Of a DNA stretch of 64,000 bases, positions 23,590 through 35,116 are shown one piece after another. Each line of letters begins with the position of its first letter. Positions within the stretch are counted from its first letter, which is position 1. The notes beneath the pieces are model-generated. The model was not told where the DNA came from. It was given only the letters and a program-made list of their open reading frames with translations, and ran no database searches. The DNA lies in assembly GCA_033439795.1 (NCBI GenBank), contig JAUTDP010000001.1, forward strand, positions 930,001 to 994,000. The letters run 5' to 3'. The position numbers and the translations under genes were made by a program. The stretch comes from Sordaria brevicollis. Its lineage: Eukaryota > Ascomycota > Sordariomycetes > Sordariales > Sordariaceae.

Positions 23590-24549
23590 GTTTTGAACCG
23601 CGTTAAATACGCGCCCTTTAATAAATACTATATTAAGGATATAAATATTAATACGATACCGTTATAGAAAGTGGATTTTATTATAATCGGAATAATAATA
23701 GTAGAATAAGTCGAATATATTATTACCCGCTAATTAAATAATTTCTTGTAAGAAATATTCGTCTATTAATATATTTTACGTTATACGTACCTTATAAAGT
23801 ATAATATACGTTATATCGGCGAATTATATAAAGAAATGCTATTTACGCTAGAATAATACGTAGTTTAAATATTATAGTACGAAATATAATATTATTAGAC
23901 GGGTAAGCGGAAGTATATCGATTTTATTTAATAGGTAACTTATTTCGTTCGAATTTATAAGAGATGTAAAAGCGCTAAATATATTATTAATTTAAACCTG
24001 GATACGCGTATAACCGCTAACGTTTTAACCGCCGCCTTCTAATACGTTATATATTATAAAAAGTTTACGCCTCTTTAATAGCCCGGTAATTGAATAATAA
24101 TTCCTAAAGAATAGGCCTACTATATCCCTTACTACCGAGCCTTCTACCCCTACGTCGTCCTTAGAAATTTAATTAATTACAATTTTTATATTATTAATAT
24201 ATTAGTAAATTAATTTAATAATATCTCCGGTAAAGATTATTCGTAAATATAAGAAGAACCGTATAACGGAGAACCGGGACGCATTATAAAGTTTAAAGCT
24301 TCTAATTCCGGACGCGGTCCTATTTTTTTTACTAAATTAACTACCGAATTTATTACTAATAAAGCCCTTTATAATATTTAATAAGCTTTAATATTCGTTT
24401 ACTAACGTTGTATTACCCGAATTATAATCCGTAAAAGTACGGAGGATATATATTATAACGAATATAAAATAGTTAAATAGGTAATAAATAGGGAATAAGC
24501 GGCGAATAAGGCGGTAGAAAAAATTTATTTTTATAATAGATTTATATAA
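23590..24549 (+). pseudogene. Extra decayed reading frame between integrase and the 3' LTR
   Basis: A single plus-strand frame of about 320 codons runs from 23,590 to the TGA at about 24,547. Apart from one TGA its internal stops are TAA or TAG, as for RIP-damaged CAA/CAG codons. It lies after the integrase remnant and in the same orientation. Readable pieces include RCKSAKYIINLNLDTRITAN near 23,960 and SNSGRGPIFFTKLTTEFI near 24,305. I do not recognise the family. Standard Ty3/gypsy elements have only gag-pol, so this may be a third gene, an env-like or captured gene, or a gag-like domain in an unusual place. Confidence 0.55.
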
Positions 24550-24656
24550 TGAATTTTAATTACGTAATGAGTTACTTTTTATTATATTTTTTCTTAATTA
24601 TTTATACCGATACGAGTTAACGAGGGCGTTAACGGATCTTTTTTACGGGGGTAGAT

Positions 24657-24948
24657 TGTAGGCGGCGCCTACGACGTAACCTATTAGGTATTTCCTAAAT
24701 ACGAATAATATATTTACTTATAAAGGGTGGTACTTATTTAATATAAATTTTTATTTATTACGAATAATCAAATAAGTATAGGTAGGTACCTATAAGGCTT
24801 AAATAGCCCTATAGGTACGCCTAAATATTAAGAGGGTATAAGATTAGAGGTCCCCCCAATTAGTTAGAAAGGTAGATTCTTCTCTATTAATTTAATTCAT
24901 TACATCTTACACAAGTCTTTACTTGTCTCCAAGGAGCAAATCCTTATA
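24657..24948 (+). repeat. 3' LTR (292 bp)
   Basis: Identical in length to the 5' LTR and aligned without large gaps. The inner start is heavily RIP-altered, whereas the outer ~70 bp (including CAAGTCTTTACTTGTCTCC) are nearly intact, the mirror image of the 5' LTR. It is preceded by a purine-rich tract with GGGGG (24,646-24,651) and followed by the target copy TAGAC. Confidence 0.9.
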
Positions 24949-24953
24949 TAGAC

Positions 24954-27290
24954 TTACGCGGGTGCACGGACCGCATGGGGAGGAGTGTGTTGTTAGGATG
25001 AAGTTGAGGCGCTAACATGTGGCACCGGGGAAATAGGTGGGATGAGATAGCGTGGTAGCGGGGCTGCAACGGCGATGCACGTCGGCACCAACCGAGGTTC
25101 GAGGGCGAGCGCTCAACTGCACTGCATGCCAAATTGCATTTTCGAAAAGGCAATGACATGATTTTCGAGGCTCAATCTCAACGTCGTTCGAACTCTTCAA
25201 CATATTTAACTTCCAACTTCGAAGTTGGCAACAATCCTTTATTACAAATTCGCACCCCAAGATGTTCGCCAACTTCAACCATTTCGACATGCTTTCCCAC
25301 CTCCAATAACCCAGCCACCGAGAGAGCAGCCCAACCATGATGTCAAACGACGCTGAAAGTCCAGCACTGAACGACCGCAATACACACCGACACCGAGTCG
25401 CGATGCCATCTTGATGTTTCCAACAGCACAGCCTTCAAATTGCTGTCTCTTCCCTCGTGGCAAGGCATATTTCTTCCCAAGCTCATTATGGCTACCACAG
25501 CCATACTTCACAAGTTCACATCCATCACACACATTGAAGCTCACAACGAGAGACATCTTCGTCTCTCACACAATATATCCAGTGGCATCCAGCTTCAAGT
25601 TGACGACCCTTTCTGTTTCTTTCACGGCGTTCACTGTCTTTGCTTTGACTACCCAGTCTACCCTATTGCCTTGTTCATCTATCCTTCCTTGACTGTATAT
25701 TCCACAATGTCGCAGCCTTGTCCAACTCACAGTTGGGTAGTACTGGTGTCTTCTTTCTCCAACCAACATGATTCGCATTCCACAACACCGCATCGACTCC
25801 CTGTCCACAACGCACCTGATCTCATTTTATTTCGCGTTGTCGCAGCCTTGCCCAACCAGCCTGAATATTCCACAAGATCCCACCTCTCCCTTGACTGAAG
25901 AATCTAGCTTCTATTTCACCATCTTTTCCCACAGCCCTGTCCAGCCTGAAAGCTCTCACTCAACGGCTATGCCTTCCAGCTTAGTGAAAGAGTGCCAACC
26001 GCCAGCGAAAGCGTGGAGTCCTGCTTGAGCCGTGGTAAAACATGGTTAGCATTCAACCTTTCGAAGAAATCCCTCTAAAAGAGCTGGTGACAGGTGGTTT
26101 CCTCTCAGATGTCCTTTTTCAGAATTGTGCCCTTCATCGACCTTAGTCTCAGAGTTGTTTTGTAGTATCGCAAATGTTTATCATCATAAAGCAAGTCGGC
26201 ATCCTCTAGGGGTTTCCCTGTATACGCACCATGTCAAAGGGTTGTTTGTTTCTTCGTTATTATCTCAGCGCCCTCAAGCCCCGTCAAAGTCCTGTCTCAA
26301 CATGAGTCCATGCTGTTAGCATCGTGCTTTCCAAGGAAACGGTTATGTACAATGGCATGCAGAGTTGTGTTGCTTTCAGACCGTTCTTTTTCCCTCATTG
26401 CCTGTCATCATCAACCTTTCGGTTTACAGGTGGATAGCCGTATGAAATGTCATGTCATCATGAAGCCAGTCTCTACCCCAGTGGGAAAGTCTTTGCTTAC
26501 CGAGTCTTGGAGCTAGGTGAAGACGGTGGCATCCAGAGCCAAAGCTGTGATTCAGAGGCCTATTGAGAATGATCTCAGTTAGCGATGTCTATCAGGAGAG
26601 AGAAAGTGCTACTACACCAAGTGGGATGATGTCTCTATCAGATATAACCGAAATCTATCTCCATCTTCCCGAAGAAAGTCAGAAGTAGTCATATACAAGA
26701 AGGATGCTCATCATGAGACACGCCAGGCTGCTTGGGCGCCGGAAACTCTTGAACGTAAAGAGAAAGTCAACTTACTGATACCGACACCCGTCACTCGAAC
26801 GCCGACACTACCTCTAGGACAACACTGATGCACTGCTTGTTTTGCTCTTCTCTTTGTTGTTGATGTGATTGTATTGACTGCTTCTGCTCTTCGCCCGCAC
26901 TCACTCCCAGTCTATCTATTCCGCCCTGGTTCTTGTTCCTCCTCTTCCGCCCCTAACACATCGCCATCCCTTCCTCTTCCACCTTGCCATTCCTCCTCCT
27001 CGCAGCCCGAGGCTTCTTGTTCTCGTTCGGGGTTGTCGAGTTTTTCGGAGTTCGTCACCGTCTGGCTTGGGGCCACGTCTGTTGCTGTGTTGCAATCAAG
27101 TGTTAGCATCTGCTCTTTCAACTGCATGCGTTGTTCATTCTTTGCAGTACAAGCACTTGCTCCGTATCAGATTCTTTTCAGTATGATGCGCATCAACCCC
27201 CTACCCGTCTTGTGAATTTGTGAGCGGGTGGTTGTTTGACAGCAAATTCGTATCAAAGGTTGTCATCATGGAAGCAAGTGCTGTTTGCCT
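24954..27290. other. Normal-composition DNA, no supported gene
   Basis: The sequence is unaffected by RIP from 24,950 on. Short frames occur on both strands. One minus frame at 26,912-27,127 is acidic and coding-like (Glu-rich, CEEEEWQGGRGRDGDV) and follows an AG acceptor-like site, so it might be a downstream exon of the minus-strand array, but nothing confirms it. No family is recognised. Confidence 0.4.
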
Positions 27291-27299
27291 CCTCAGAAG

Positions 27300-28050
27300 C
27301 CAGGAGAGGAATGTTGAAAGGGGAAGGGGAAGGGGGAATGTGAGAACTGGCGTTCCCTCCGACGAAGAGACTTGATCGCCGAGGTAAATTACAGATCTCC
27401 GTGTCTTTGGAGAGATTCGACACATCTTTCTTCGGCAGTTGGGTTCATTGTTGCTTTCGTCTAGGGTCCTATAGCCCTCCCGATCGTGAACTCGAGATCG
27501 CGAGGACTGGTCCTGCCGGATGGATTGTAACTCTCTCTAGCCAAGAAGAGTTGTCAAGTGATGATGGGAAAATGTAAGAACTGGTTTCAACACTGACGAA
27601 GGAAACTTGATCGCCAATGGCTATCGACAGATCTCTGTATTGCTGAAATCAACGACGCATTGCTGCACCGCTGAAGCCAGCGACACATTGTTCTTCGGCA
27701 GGCTGGTATACGAAACGCCCTCCCGATCGTGGACTCGAGATCGCAAGGACTTGGGATGCCGGATGAATGTGTAAGAGGTGCAGTGCACACCCGTGACTCT
27801 CTCCTGCCAGGAGGAGAGTCATCAAGTGGTGATAAAGAGGGGATGTGAGAACTGTTATTACACCGACGAAGTAACTTGATCGCCGATGGAGGCTATGTGA
27901 CTCAGATCTCCGCATAGCCGAAAACAACGACACATTGCTGCACCGCTGGAATCAACTACGCATCATTCTTCGGCCGGGTATGCATCCCTCCCGGTCGTAG
28001 ACTCAAGACCGCGAGGGATTGGAGTGCCGGATGGTGTGTAGAAGGGATTT
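27300..28050. repeat. Three diverged tandem repeats of about 240-265 bp
   Basis: The word ACTTGATCGCC recurs near 27,371, 27,607 and 27,872. Other shared blocks are CCTCCCGATCGTG-ACTCGAGATCGC (near 27,476 and 27,720, a variant near 27,989), TGCCGGATG, CAGATCTC and ACACATTG. Spacing is about 237 and 265 bp. These resemble, in period, the introns-plus-exon modules of the adjacent array and may be its most diverged members, but I could not place splice sites in them. Confidence 0.6.
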
Positions 28051-28605
28051 TGTGTGGTGTAGGGAAAGGTTCAGGGAAGAGGTAAGTGTAAACTGGTGGC
28101 AAAGGGAATACTTACTTACTTTTGACAGATTCCAATGTCCGTTGACATCCAGCTTAGCCCGCATATTCTCCAACTCTAGCGCCTTGACGCCCGCCCGCCA
28201 GCTTTACTTGTTGCTGGTACATGTTCAAGCCGGGATAGAACGGCCTGTGCCAGTCTCGTCGCCGTCCTCGGTGATCTCGGAGCCAGTACCGGAATCGTGA
28301 ACATTGGCATTAGTTCGGTCCCTCTGTGGACACCCAGAACAAAAGGCTGTAGTACTTGCAGTGGTTGGCGAAGATCGCCTTGGTGGGCAACCATCCATCC
28401 TAGCTCGCCACCTCCACCCAGCAAGGGAGAAAACATAGGAACTGGGCGAAGGGGGAACAAAGTCATAGCGAGCTGGCGGAGGCGGACCGCTCGTCGGCTT
28501 CTTGGTACGCGTCTACCTTGGAAGGCGTTAACCTGCAAAGGAAACCAACGTTCCAGTTCGAGAACCCGGATTTTTTATTTTAATTTTTTTTTTTGAGCCG
28601 CCCTT

Positions 28606-28839
28606 CTACCCCGGCAATGGGAAGGGGTCATTTACTTGTTGCTGGTACATGTTCATGCCAGGATAGAAGGGCGGCGGCTCTGAGCCGGGTTCGTGGTTGT
28701 TTTTCTCGACCAGGTGCTGAATGCTGAATATCATGGCATACTCATGGCGTTGAGGCTCTACCCGAACAGTTTCGGACCAGGAACTTGTTCTGGAAGGTGT
28801 TGTCGTCCAGGAACTTTGCTGCCAACCCTCAAGCAACAT
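28606..28839 (-). CDS. Short unidentified coding-like frame with a duplicated motif
   Basis: A 77-codon minus frame ends at a TAG at 28,606-28,608. Its C-terminal part (HLVEKNNHEPGSEPPPFYPG followed by MNMYQQQV) looks like real protein. The same motif, RPFYPGLNMYQQQV, recurs in a minus frame at about 28,197-28,240, so the two are paralogous segments 0.4 kb apart. Upstream on minus (28,850-28,960) another plausible peptide contains KARDQRARPPIPKVKF with a GCTGAC branch-like site after it. A multi-exon gene at 28.1-29.2 kb is possible, but I cannot join the parts with confidence. No family is recognised. Confidence 0.3.
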   Translation of the reverse strand: MLLEGWQQSSWTTTPSRTSSWSETVRVEPQRHEYAMIFSIQHLVEKNNHEPGSEPPPFYPGMNMYQQQVNDPFPLPG

Positions 28840-29796
28840 GCGAGATGGTCAGCATGCGCCAAATTTGACCTTCGGAATTGGTGGCCTGGCCCGTTGGTCT
28901 CTGGCCTTCATCATGTTGACGCGCTTGGCGAGGCTAGAATGGTTGTGCTGGGAAGTCGAGTGGCAGTGGTGGTGGTGGTGGTCTGGTGGTAAAGATGGGA
29001 GTTGTTGAGGAGCGAACTCCCCTCTCCCTCCCATCCGCCATCTAGGCAACCAGGCAGTGCCAAAAGAGCTCGATGCGGAAACACATCGTGGCGGAGAGAA
29101 GGACGACCTGGGTGCTTGCTGGTGCTCTTGGGTGTGGCCCAACCCAGCCTGACCTGCGGTCGCTACCCCGCGAGGGGGGTCTTGAGCTCGCAGGCCAGGC
29201 AAGCCGAGAGGTGGCGGAAGAAGGACAACCTGGGTGCTCGGGGCGGCTCAGCCCGGCCCAGCCTGCGATCGCTGCCCGCTTACTCTGCCCCAGTTGATGG
29301 GGAGAGTGAAGAAATGGGGGCCGTAAGCTCGCAGACTGAGCGACCGCACCACAGGTTGAATTGTGATGCGGTGGTGTGGTGTTGAGGTTTGAAGGACTTC
29401 TTTTTTTTCTTTTTTCTTTTTTCCTGTGTTTTTTTTTTGTTTTATGGGAGCCAGTCGGAGGGAAGTCGAGACCGCTGGAATCGTCGAGGCAGAGTCCATG
29501 TACGAGGCCGCTGCGCGCGCGAAGGAAACTGAAGTTGATGAGAGATGGTCAGCATCAAGGTCTTGAACATGCAGTGACGGTTGAAACAAAGGTAAGTGCC
29601 CCATAGTTCAGAGTTAAGCAATTAAGTCATCAACGAGATGCCTCCCTCACCACAGAAGTGAGAGGTAAGAGGACTCTATGACATGTCTATTTCTCATCAT
29701 GGATGGAAGCTAACGTGGAAGAGGCAGTAGAAGGATCGCTTACCATGTAGCTGCGTCCATCGCGAGGGAAGTTCTTTGCGCCGCTGCGGCGCTGTA

Positions 29797-29908
29797 GTAG
29801 GGAAGTGGTGATGAACCTGAGTAGCGAAGTGGTGGTGAACCTGAGTAGGGAAGTGGTGATGAACCTGAGTAGGGAAGTGGTGATGAACCTGAGTAGGGAA
29901 GTAAGTGG
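29797..29908 (-). repeat. 24-bp minisatellite, about 4.5 units
   Basis: The plus-strand unit GTAGGGAAGTGGTGATGAAC plus CTGA repeats with single-base variants. On minus each unit contains TACTCAG followed by GTTCATCACC, so every unit supplies a candidate 3' splice acceptor. The last unit joins an exon-like segment that ends at a GTAAGC donor (29,743). Confidence 0.75.
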
Positions 29909-30952
29909 TGATGGCCTGCTCTCAAGGATGGTTATTAGCATCGATCTTTTTCCAAGGCGAAGAGACAGAGAAAAGCAAGGCAAGTGCTCCAGTGGGAAGT
30001 CAGATTTAAGCAATTTTGATGGTCAACATTGAGTTACCTCCTACTTGTTACAGAGGTGGGAGGACTCTATGACATGTCTTTTTGTCATCATGAAAGGGAG
30101 CGGGAGCTGACGGGTGGAAAGGAAAAGGAAGAAGCGCTTACTTTGGAGGTAGTGTTTTACTCCAGGAGGTTGCGGCTTCGTGGCTTGGAACGATTGGGAG
30201 CTGTCAAGCTGGAAGCAAAAGGTTGTTAGCGACTGTCTCAAGCGTGAAGTGTCCGGTTGATACAAGCGCGGTAAGTGTCCCCATCCATCAGGCCTCTTTG
30301 TCTTCAATGAGCCCGCCACCATTGATGTATATTTCAGGTGCGTTCTCTTGGAAAGTGCAGGTTGTCATCATGGGAGGGAGCGTTGCGAACGCAAAAAAGG
30401 AACGCTCATGACGTACCTTTTGTTGCCTTTGATGGCATCGCTTTTGAGCGCGATAGCTTCCTCCTGCTAGTTGCGCCCGGCGGCCCGACCGATCGAGGGG
30501 TTGAAGTGGAAGGCTTGTCGGGAATGATCTTGACGTTCTGAACGTGACCAGCAGTCTCGAAGAAAGGCTTTGGAGTCGTGATGGAGAGAGTGTCGACAAG
30601 TGTCGAGTGTTGGCGCGCGTCAAGTCAAAAGAGTCGATGATGTTCGCTGAGACTCTCAAAGCGCTGATGGGATGTTGCGCTCCATGGGAGGGTGCCCAGG
30701 ACGTACCCGGACAGCCCTCCCATAGAACATACCTGGAAGAAAAAAACCAACACCAAGTGGTTAGCGTTGTGTCCAAATCAGTTGATCGAAACGCAAGTGG
30801 GTGAAGGTGGAGGACTGTGGTTCAGAATAACCGTGGTAAGAAAGTGACCCTCATGGAAAATCAGGCACTTTGGTGTTTTGGTTCATCATAACCAAGTGGA
30901 AGCCCGAATGCGGCCGTGGGTGAGAGGAGGAAGTGAGAGATGGATGACTTAC

Positions 30953-33900
30953 CAAACTTGAAGCTGGAAACTTGCCCTTCCCAATCGAATGTTGGCTCGG
31001 GGAGAAAGTCGCGAGTGTCTTCTCTGCTGAAGTCCTCGCAGTTAGCAAGTGCCAAAAGACAGCTGATGCAAAAGTGTGAGCAGATGAAGATGCTGGGCCT
31101 CAGAATGGCACCATACGACGGACGTATGGGAAACTTTTTTGTCATCTTGCGAACAGACGAACGCGTTGGGTTCTAAGTGGATTTGGCAAGTTTTGTTTCA
31201 TCATTGGCCAGCTTGAAGTTGATGGTGAAGGTGAGGGAGGAGGGGTAGCTTACGCGACGAGTGTTGTTGGTCGAGGAAGAAGATGAGTGCCCCGTGGGCA
31301 AATATCTGAAAAGAAAACGTCGCTGTTAGCAAGTGCCAAAAACAGCTGATGGGAAAGTGAGCAGATGAAATTATTGGGCCTCAGAATGGCACCATACGAA
31401 CGTATGGGAAACTTTTTTGTCATCTTGCGAACAGGACGAGTGTGTTTGGTTATAAGTGGATTTGGCAAGTTTTGTTTCATCATTGGCCAGCTTGAAGTTG
31501 ATGGTGAAGGTGAGGGAGGAGGAGTGGCTGGGCGAATGGCTTACCATGGCGCGACCGGCGAGTTCTTGTTGGAGGAGGAGGAGATAAGTGCCCCGCGGGC
31601 GAATATCTGAGGGAAAACGTCGCTGTTAGCAAGTGCAGAAGGCAGCTGAAGGGAAAGTGAAGGCAACGAGGCAGAGTTGCTTGGTGTCAGAATGGCACGA
31701 TATACGGGACTTTTGTGTCTTCATTTGAGCGGACAGAAGCGTATGGTTCTAAGTGGATTTGGCAGTCGTTTTCATCATAGGCAAGTGGGATGTGGTGGAG
31801 GTGAGGGAGAAAAGTACGAAACTTACCAAGGCGCGCGCGACGGGCAAGCTGTTCATGGTCGAGGAAGAGGAGGGGCAAGTGCCTAGAGAATGAGCAAGGT
31901 CAGCTTCCTGTCAGATCGGCGCGCGCGATCGAAGAGTGGAAAAGAAGATGCTTGGTATCAGCTGGCACGATATACGGGACTTTTTTATCATCTTGCGAAC
32001 AGACGAAGGTGTTGGGTTCTAAGTGGATTTGGCAGTCTGTTTCATCATTGGCAAGGGTTAGGTATGGTGAAGGTGAGGGAGGAGGGGTAACTTACGCGAC
32101 GAGTGTTGCCGAGAGAAGAAGCGCGAATGCCTGAACGATGGAAGGAAAGTCAGCTTTCTGTCAGAATGGAAAACGAGCACGAACTCAAGTGTAAATGAAG
32201 GCTGGCTTGGTTCAGATCCAGTTCTACCCGGAGGATTGTCTGTCATCGAACAAGGTCGAAATTCTAAGAAGGAGTTCAAGAATGTTTTTGGTTTGGTCAT
32301 CATTACCAAGCTTGATGGATGTTGGAGGATGGGAAAAGAAGTGAGGGAGAGGTGGATGACTTACCAAGTGGTTGTTGTTGATGGGAGGAAGACGAGCGCG
32401 GTTGCTGGCGAGAGAAGGATGGCGGGGCAAGCGCCCGGTCGCTGAGAGAGAAGAAGAAGGTGGTCAGTTTTCTATCACAGGCGCGAGCGCGATCAAGAAG
32501 TGAAAGTGAAGGCGGCTTGGTTCAGATCCAGTTCTACCCGGAGGATTGTCTGTCATCGAACGGGTCGAAGTTGTTCTGAGAATGAGTTCAAGAATGCTTT
32601 GTTTTGGTCATCATACCAAGTGGGCAGTGTGTGAAGGCAGGGCAAGAGGGAAACTTACGCGACGAGTATTGTTGAGAGGAAGAAGAGGCGCGGTTGCTGG
32701 CGAGAGGAAGAATGGAGGGGCAAGTGCCTGGAGGAGAAAAAGCACCAGCGCGCGGTCAGTTTTTGATCAGAAACCAGGAACGCGAGCGCAAGTGTGATGA
32801 TGAGGGCTGCTTGGTTCAGGTCCAGTTTTACCCGGAGGATTGTCTGTCATCGAACAGTCGAAGTGTTGGAGCTCAGGTTGAAAACAAGAATGATATAAGG
32901 TAGTTTGGTCATCATTACCAAGCTTGATGGAGGAAGAAGAAGGAAGGGAAGTGATGGAGGGAGGGTTGTTGACTTACCAGGTTGAGGTTATTGTTGATGG
33001 AAGGGCGAAGGTTGAGCTTGCTGTTGTTGATGGGGAGAGGAAGAAGAAGAAGAGGCGGGGCAAGTGTCTGGCAGAATAAATAGACGGGAGGTCAGTCTGT
33101 CAAAAGAGGAGGGGTATGACGTACCAGGGCAAGGCGCGTTTCGTCTGGAGGGGCGCGACTTTTGTTTGTTGCCTTGCGAAAGGGAAAAGATAAGAAGAGG
33201 GCCACGCGGGTTGGCAGCCTGGCAAGTGCCTGAAAAATACAAGAGGCGGGAAGGCACCCCGGTCAGTTTCCCTTATCAGAACGAAAAATACGAGCACAAG
33301 TGTGAAAGTTTAAGAGTGCCCCGTTGGCAACTTGCTGGATCAGATTAATTGCGATTTTTTGGGCATCATGGAGTTCGAACTTTGAAGTGTCCGTTCTCTC
33401 ACAAGCTTAGTTTATAGAGATCATCATGGAAGCAAGAAGCCCCAGTGGCGCTGGTGAGCGAGTGAAGGGAAAGTTGTTTACTTACAAATGTGTTGTTGGT
33501 GTTACCGAGAGGAAGGATGGGCAAGTGCCTAGCGTAAAGAAGCAAAGCGGGGCAGTCAGTTCTCCGTCAGAAATCAGAATCGAGAAATTCAAAGACTCAA
33601 GTGTGAGCGAGATTGTTGCTTGATCAGACCTTCGGGAAAATACATATCATCTTCATGGAGGACGAAGTCTCGCCCTCTCAAATAATATGAGGATCATCAT
33701 GGAAGCAGTGAGGTAAAAGGTTGGAGTGAAGGAGGAGTTGTTGACTCACTAGAGTATATAGTCGGCTCGCTGGTCTTGATCGCTGGAAGAATGCGGGGGC
33801 GAGTTGCCTACGTGAGAAACAGATCGTCAGCTTCCTGTCAGAACCCAAGGGCTCTGCAAAACAAGTGTGAAAGGTGGTTGCTAGGTCAGATCAGGGGGAA

Positions 33901-35116
33901 TTTGCGTCATGAAGGACGAAGTGTCGCCCTCTCAAATAATATGAAGATCATCATGGAAAGCAGTGAGGTAAAGCGTTGGAGTGAAGGACAAGTTGTTGAC
34001 TTACAATTATAGTGTGGCGAGCTGGCCGCGCGCGGTCTTGATCGCGGGAAGAAGAGGGGCAAGTGCCTGAAAAGAAGAGGGCAGTCAGTTTCGTGTCACA
34101 ACCACTGGAGGGGCTCGTGAAGGTTTGAAGAGGACTGCTTGTTTAGATCAGGGGGGATTTGCGTCATCGAGTTGTACTCTCAGTGCAGCTAATATAATCA
34201 TCATGGAAAGCAAGAAGTGGTGCTGTTATAGGAGCGGGGAGAAGATTCTTGACTTACCGCGTCGTTTTTTTATTGTTGCCGGAAGAAGCAAGGCTAGAGG
34301 AGGGGCAAGTGCCTGGGAATAGAAGGCAGTCAGCTTTCTGTCAGAACCGCTGGAAGGGCTCGGACACAAGTGTGAAAGTTGCTGCTTCGATCAGATTCGC
34401 GTGATTATCTCTCATGGAGTCGAAGTTTTTGCTCTCGGAGGGAGTGATTTGTTTGATATTGGAAGTCATCATGGAAGCAACGCGGATGGAAGTAGGATGG
34501 GAGGGGAGAGGCTTACCATGACGCGTGTTTGTTGTTGGCAGGAAAAGAATTGAAGCTGGAGGAGGGGCGAGTGCCTGAAAAAAGAGCAGTCAGTTTCCAG
34601 TCAGATTCTATGGACTCGGCTGGGGCACAAGTGTAAAAGTTGCTGCTTGATCAGAATTCTCATTCATCATAGAGTCGCAAGTTTTGCGCTCTCAAGAATA
34701 GATCCGTAACATAGAGGTAAGAATCATCATGGAAGCTGGAAGGGGTGCTGCCTTGTTGTGGAAGTGAAGGGGGAAGATTGTTGACTTACTAAAGCGCGTG
34801 TTTGTGGTCGGCGGGAGAGGAGGAAGCTGGAGGAGGGGCGAGTACCTGGAGAGAAGGGCTGTCAGTATCCCCTCAGAATCTATACTGGTAGGCCCGGCTG
34901 GGGAGCAAGTGTGAAAGTCGCTGCTTGATCAGATTGGCGTGATTATCATCATAAAGTCGCAAGTTCTGCGCTCTCACGAATAGATCCATAATCTAAGAAT
35001 CATCATGGAAGCAACGAGGCTGGGAGTTGGGAATAGGGGAGGGAGGATATGCTCACCAGAACGCGTGTTTGTTTTGTTGTTGTTGGCGCGAGGGAAGCTG
35101 AGGGAGGGGCAAGTGC
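30953..35116 (-). other. Mini-exon array, distal block: at least 16 exon-like modules
   Basis: Minus-strand segments bounded by an AG acceptor and a GTAAGT/GTGAGT/GTAAGC/GTACGT donor: 35116-35057, 34845-34790, 34574-34517, 34312-34258, 34066-34005, 33807-33750, 33528-33486, 33229-33125, 33067-32978, 32727-32659, 32441-32365, 32130-32096, 31882-31827, 31606-31545, 31305-31254, 31026-30953. Lengths are 35-105 nt. Most start GCACTTGCCCC or a close variant and end in or near CACGCG/CGTCGC. Upstream of most acceptors lies CTGACAGAAA-CTGACTGCC (a doubled branch-site word), and intron interiors share TGATCAGCAGC and CTTCCATGATGA-type words. Lengths are not multiples of three and some exons carry stops, so coding is uncertain. 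Further modules continue at 30.1-30.8 and 28.5 kb. The pattern indicates repeated tandem duplication of an exon-intron unit. Confidence 0.7.

Larger units (their letters stand above)
16191..24953 (+). mobile_element. Complete RIP-destroyed Ty3/gypsy LTR retrotransposon with target duplications
   Basis: The element proper is 16,196-24,948 (8753 bp). Two 292-bp LTRs begin TGTGGG/TGTAGG and end CCTTATA (the expected terminal CA reads TA after RIP). Five-base target copies CAGAC (16,191-16,195) and TAGAC (24,949-24,953) differ by one C-to-T change. A polypurine tract with a GGGGG core lies just before the 3' LTR. The internal region contains, in order, a gag-like part with a zinc-finger remnant, reverse transcriptase, RNase H and integrase: the Ty3/gypsy (Metaviridae-type) order. 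An additional decayed frame sits between integrase and the 3' LTR. Damage is dense C-to-T/G-to-A change throughout, with many stops. Confidence 0.9.

Noticed and set aside
30953..35116. Possible CRISPR-like repeat array
   Set aside because: Repeats are variable, contain eukaryotic splice signals and lie in a fungal nuclear genome; units are hundreds of bases.
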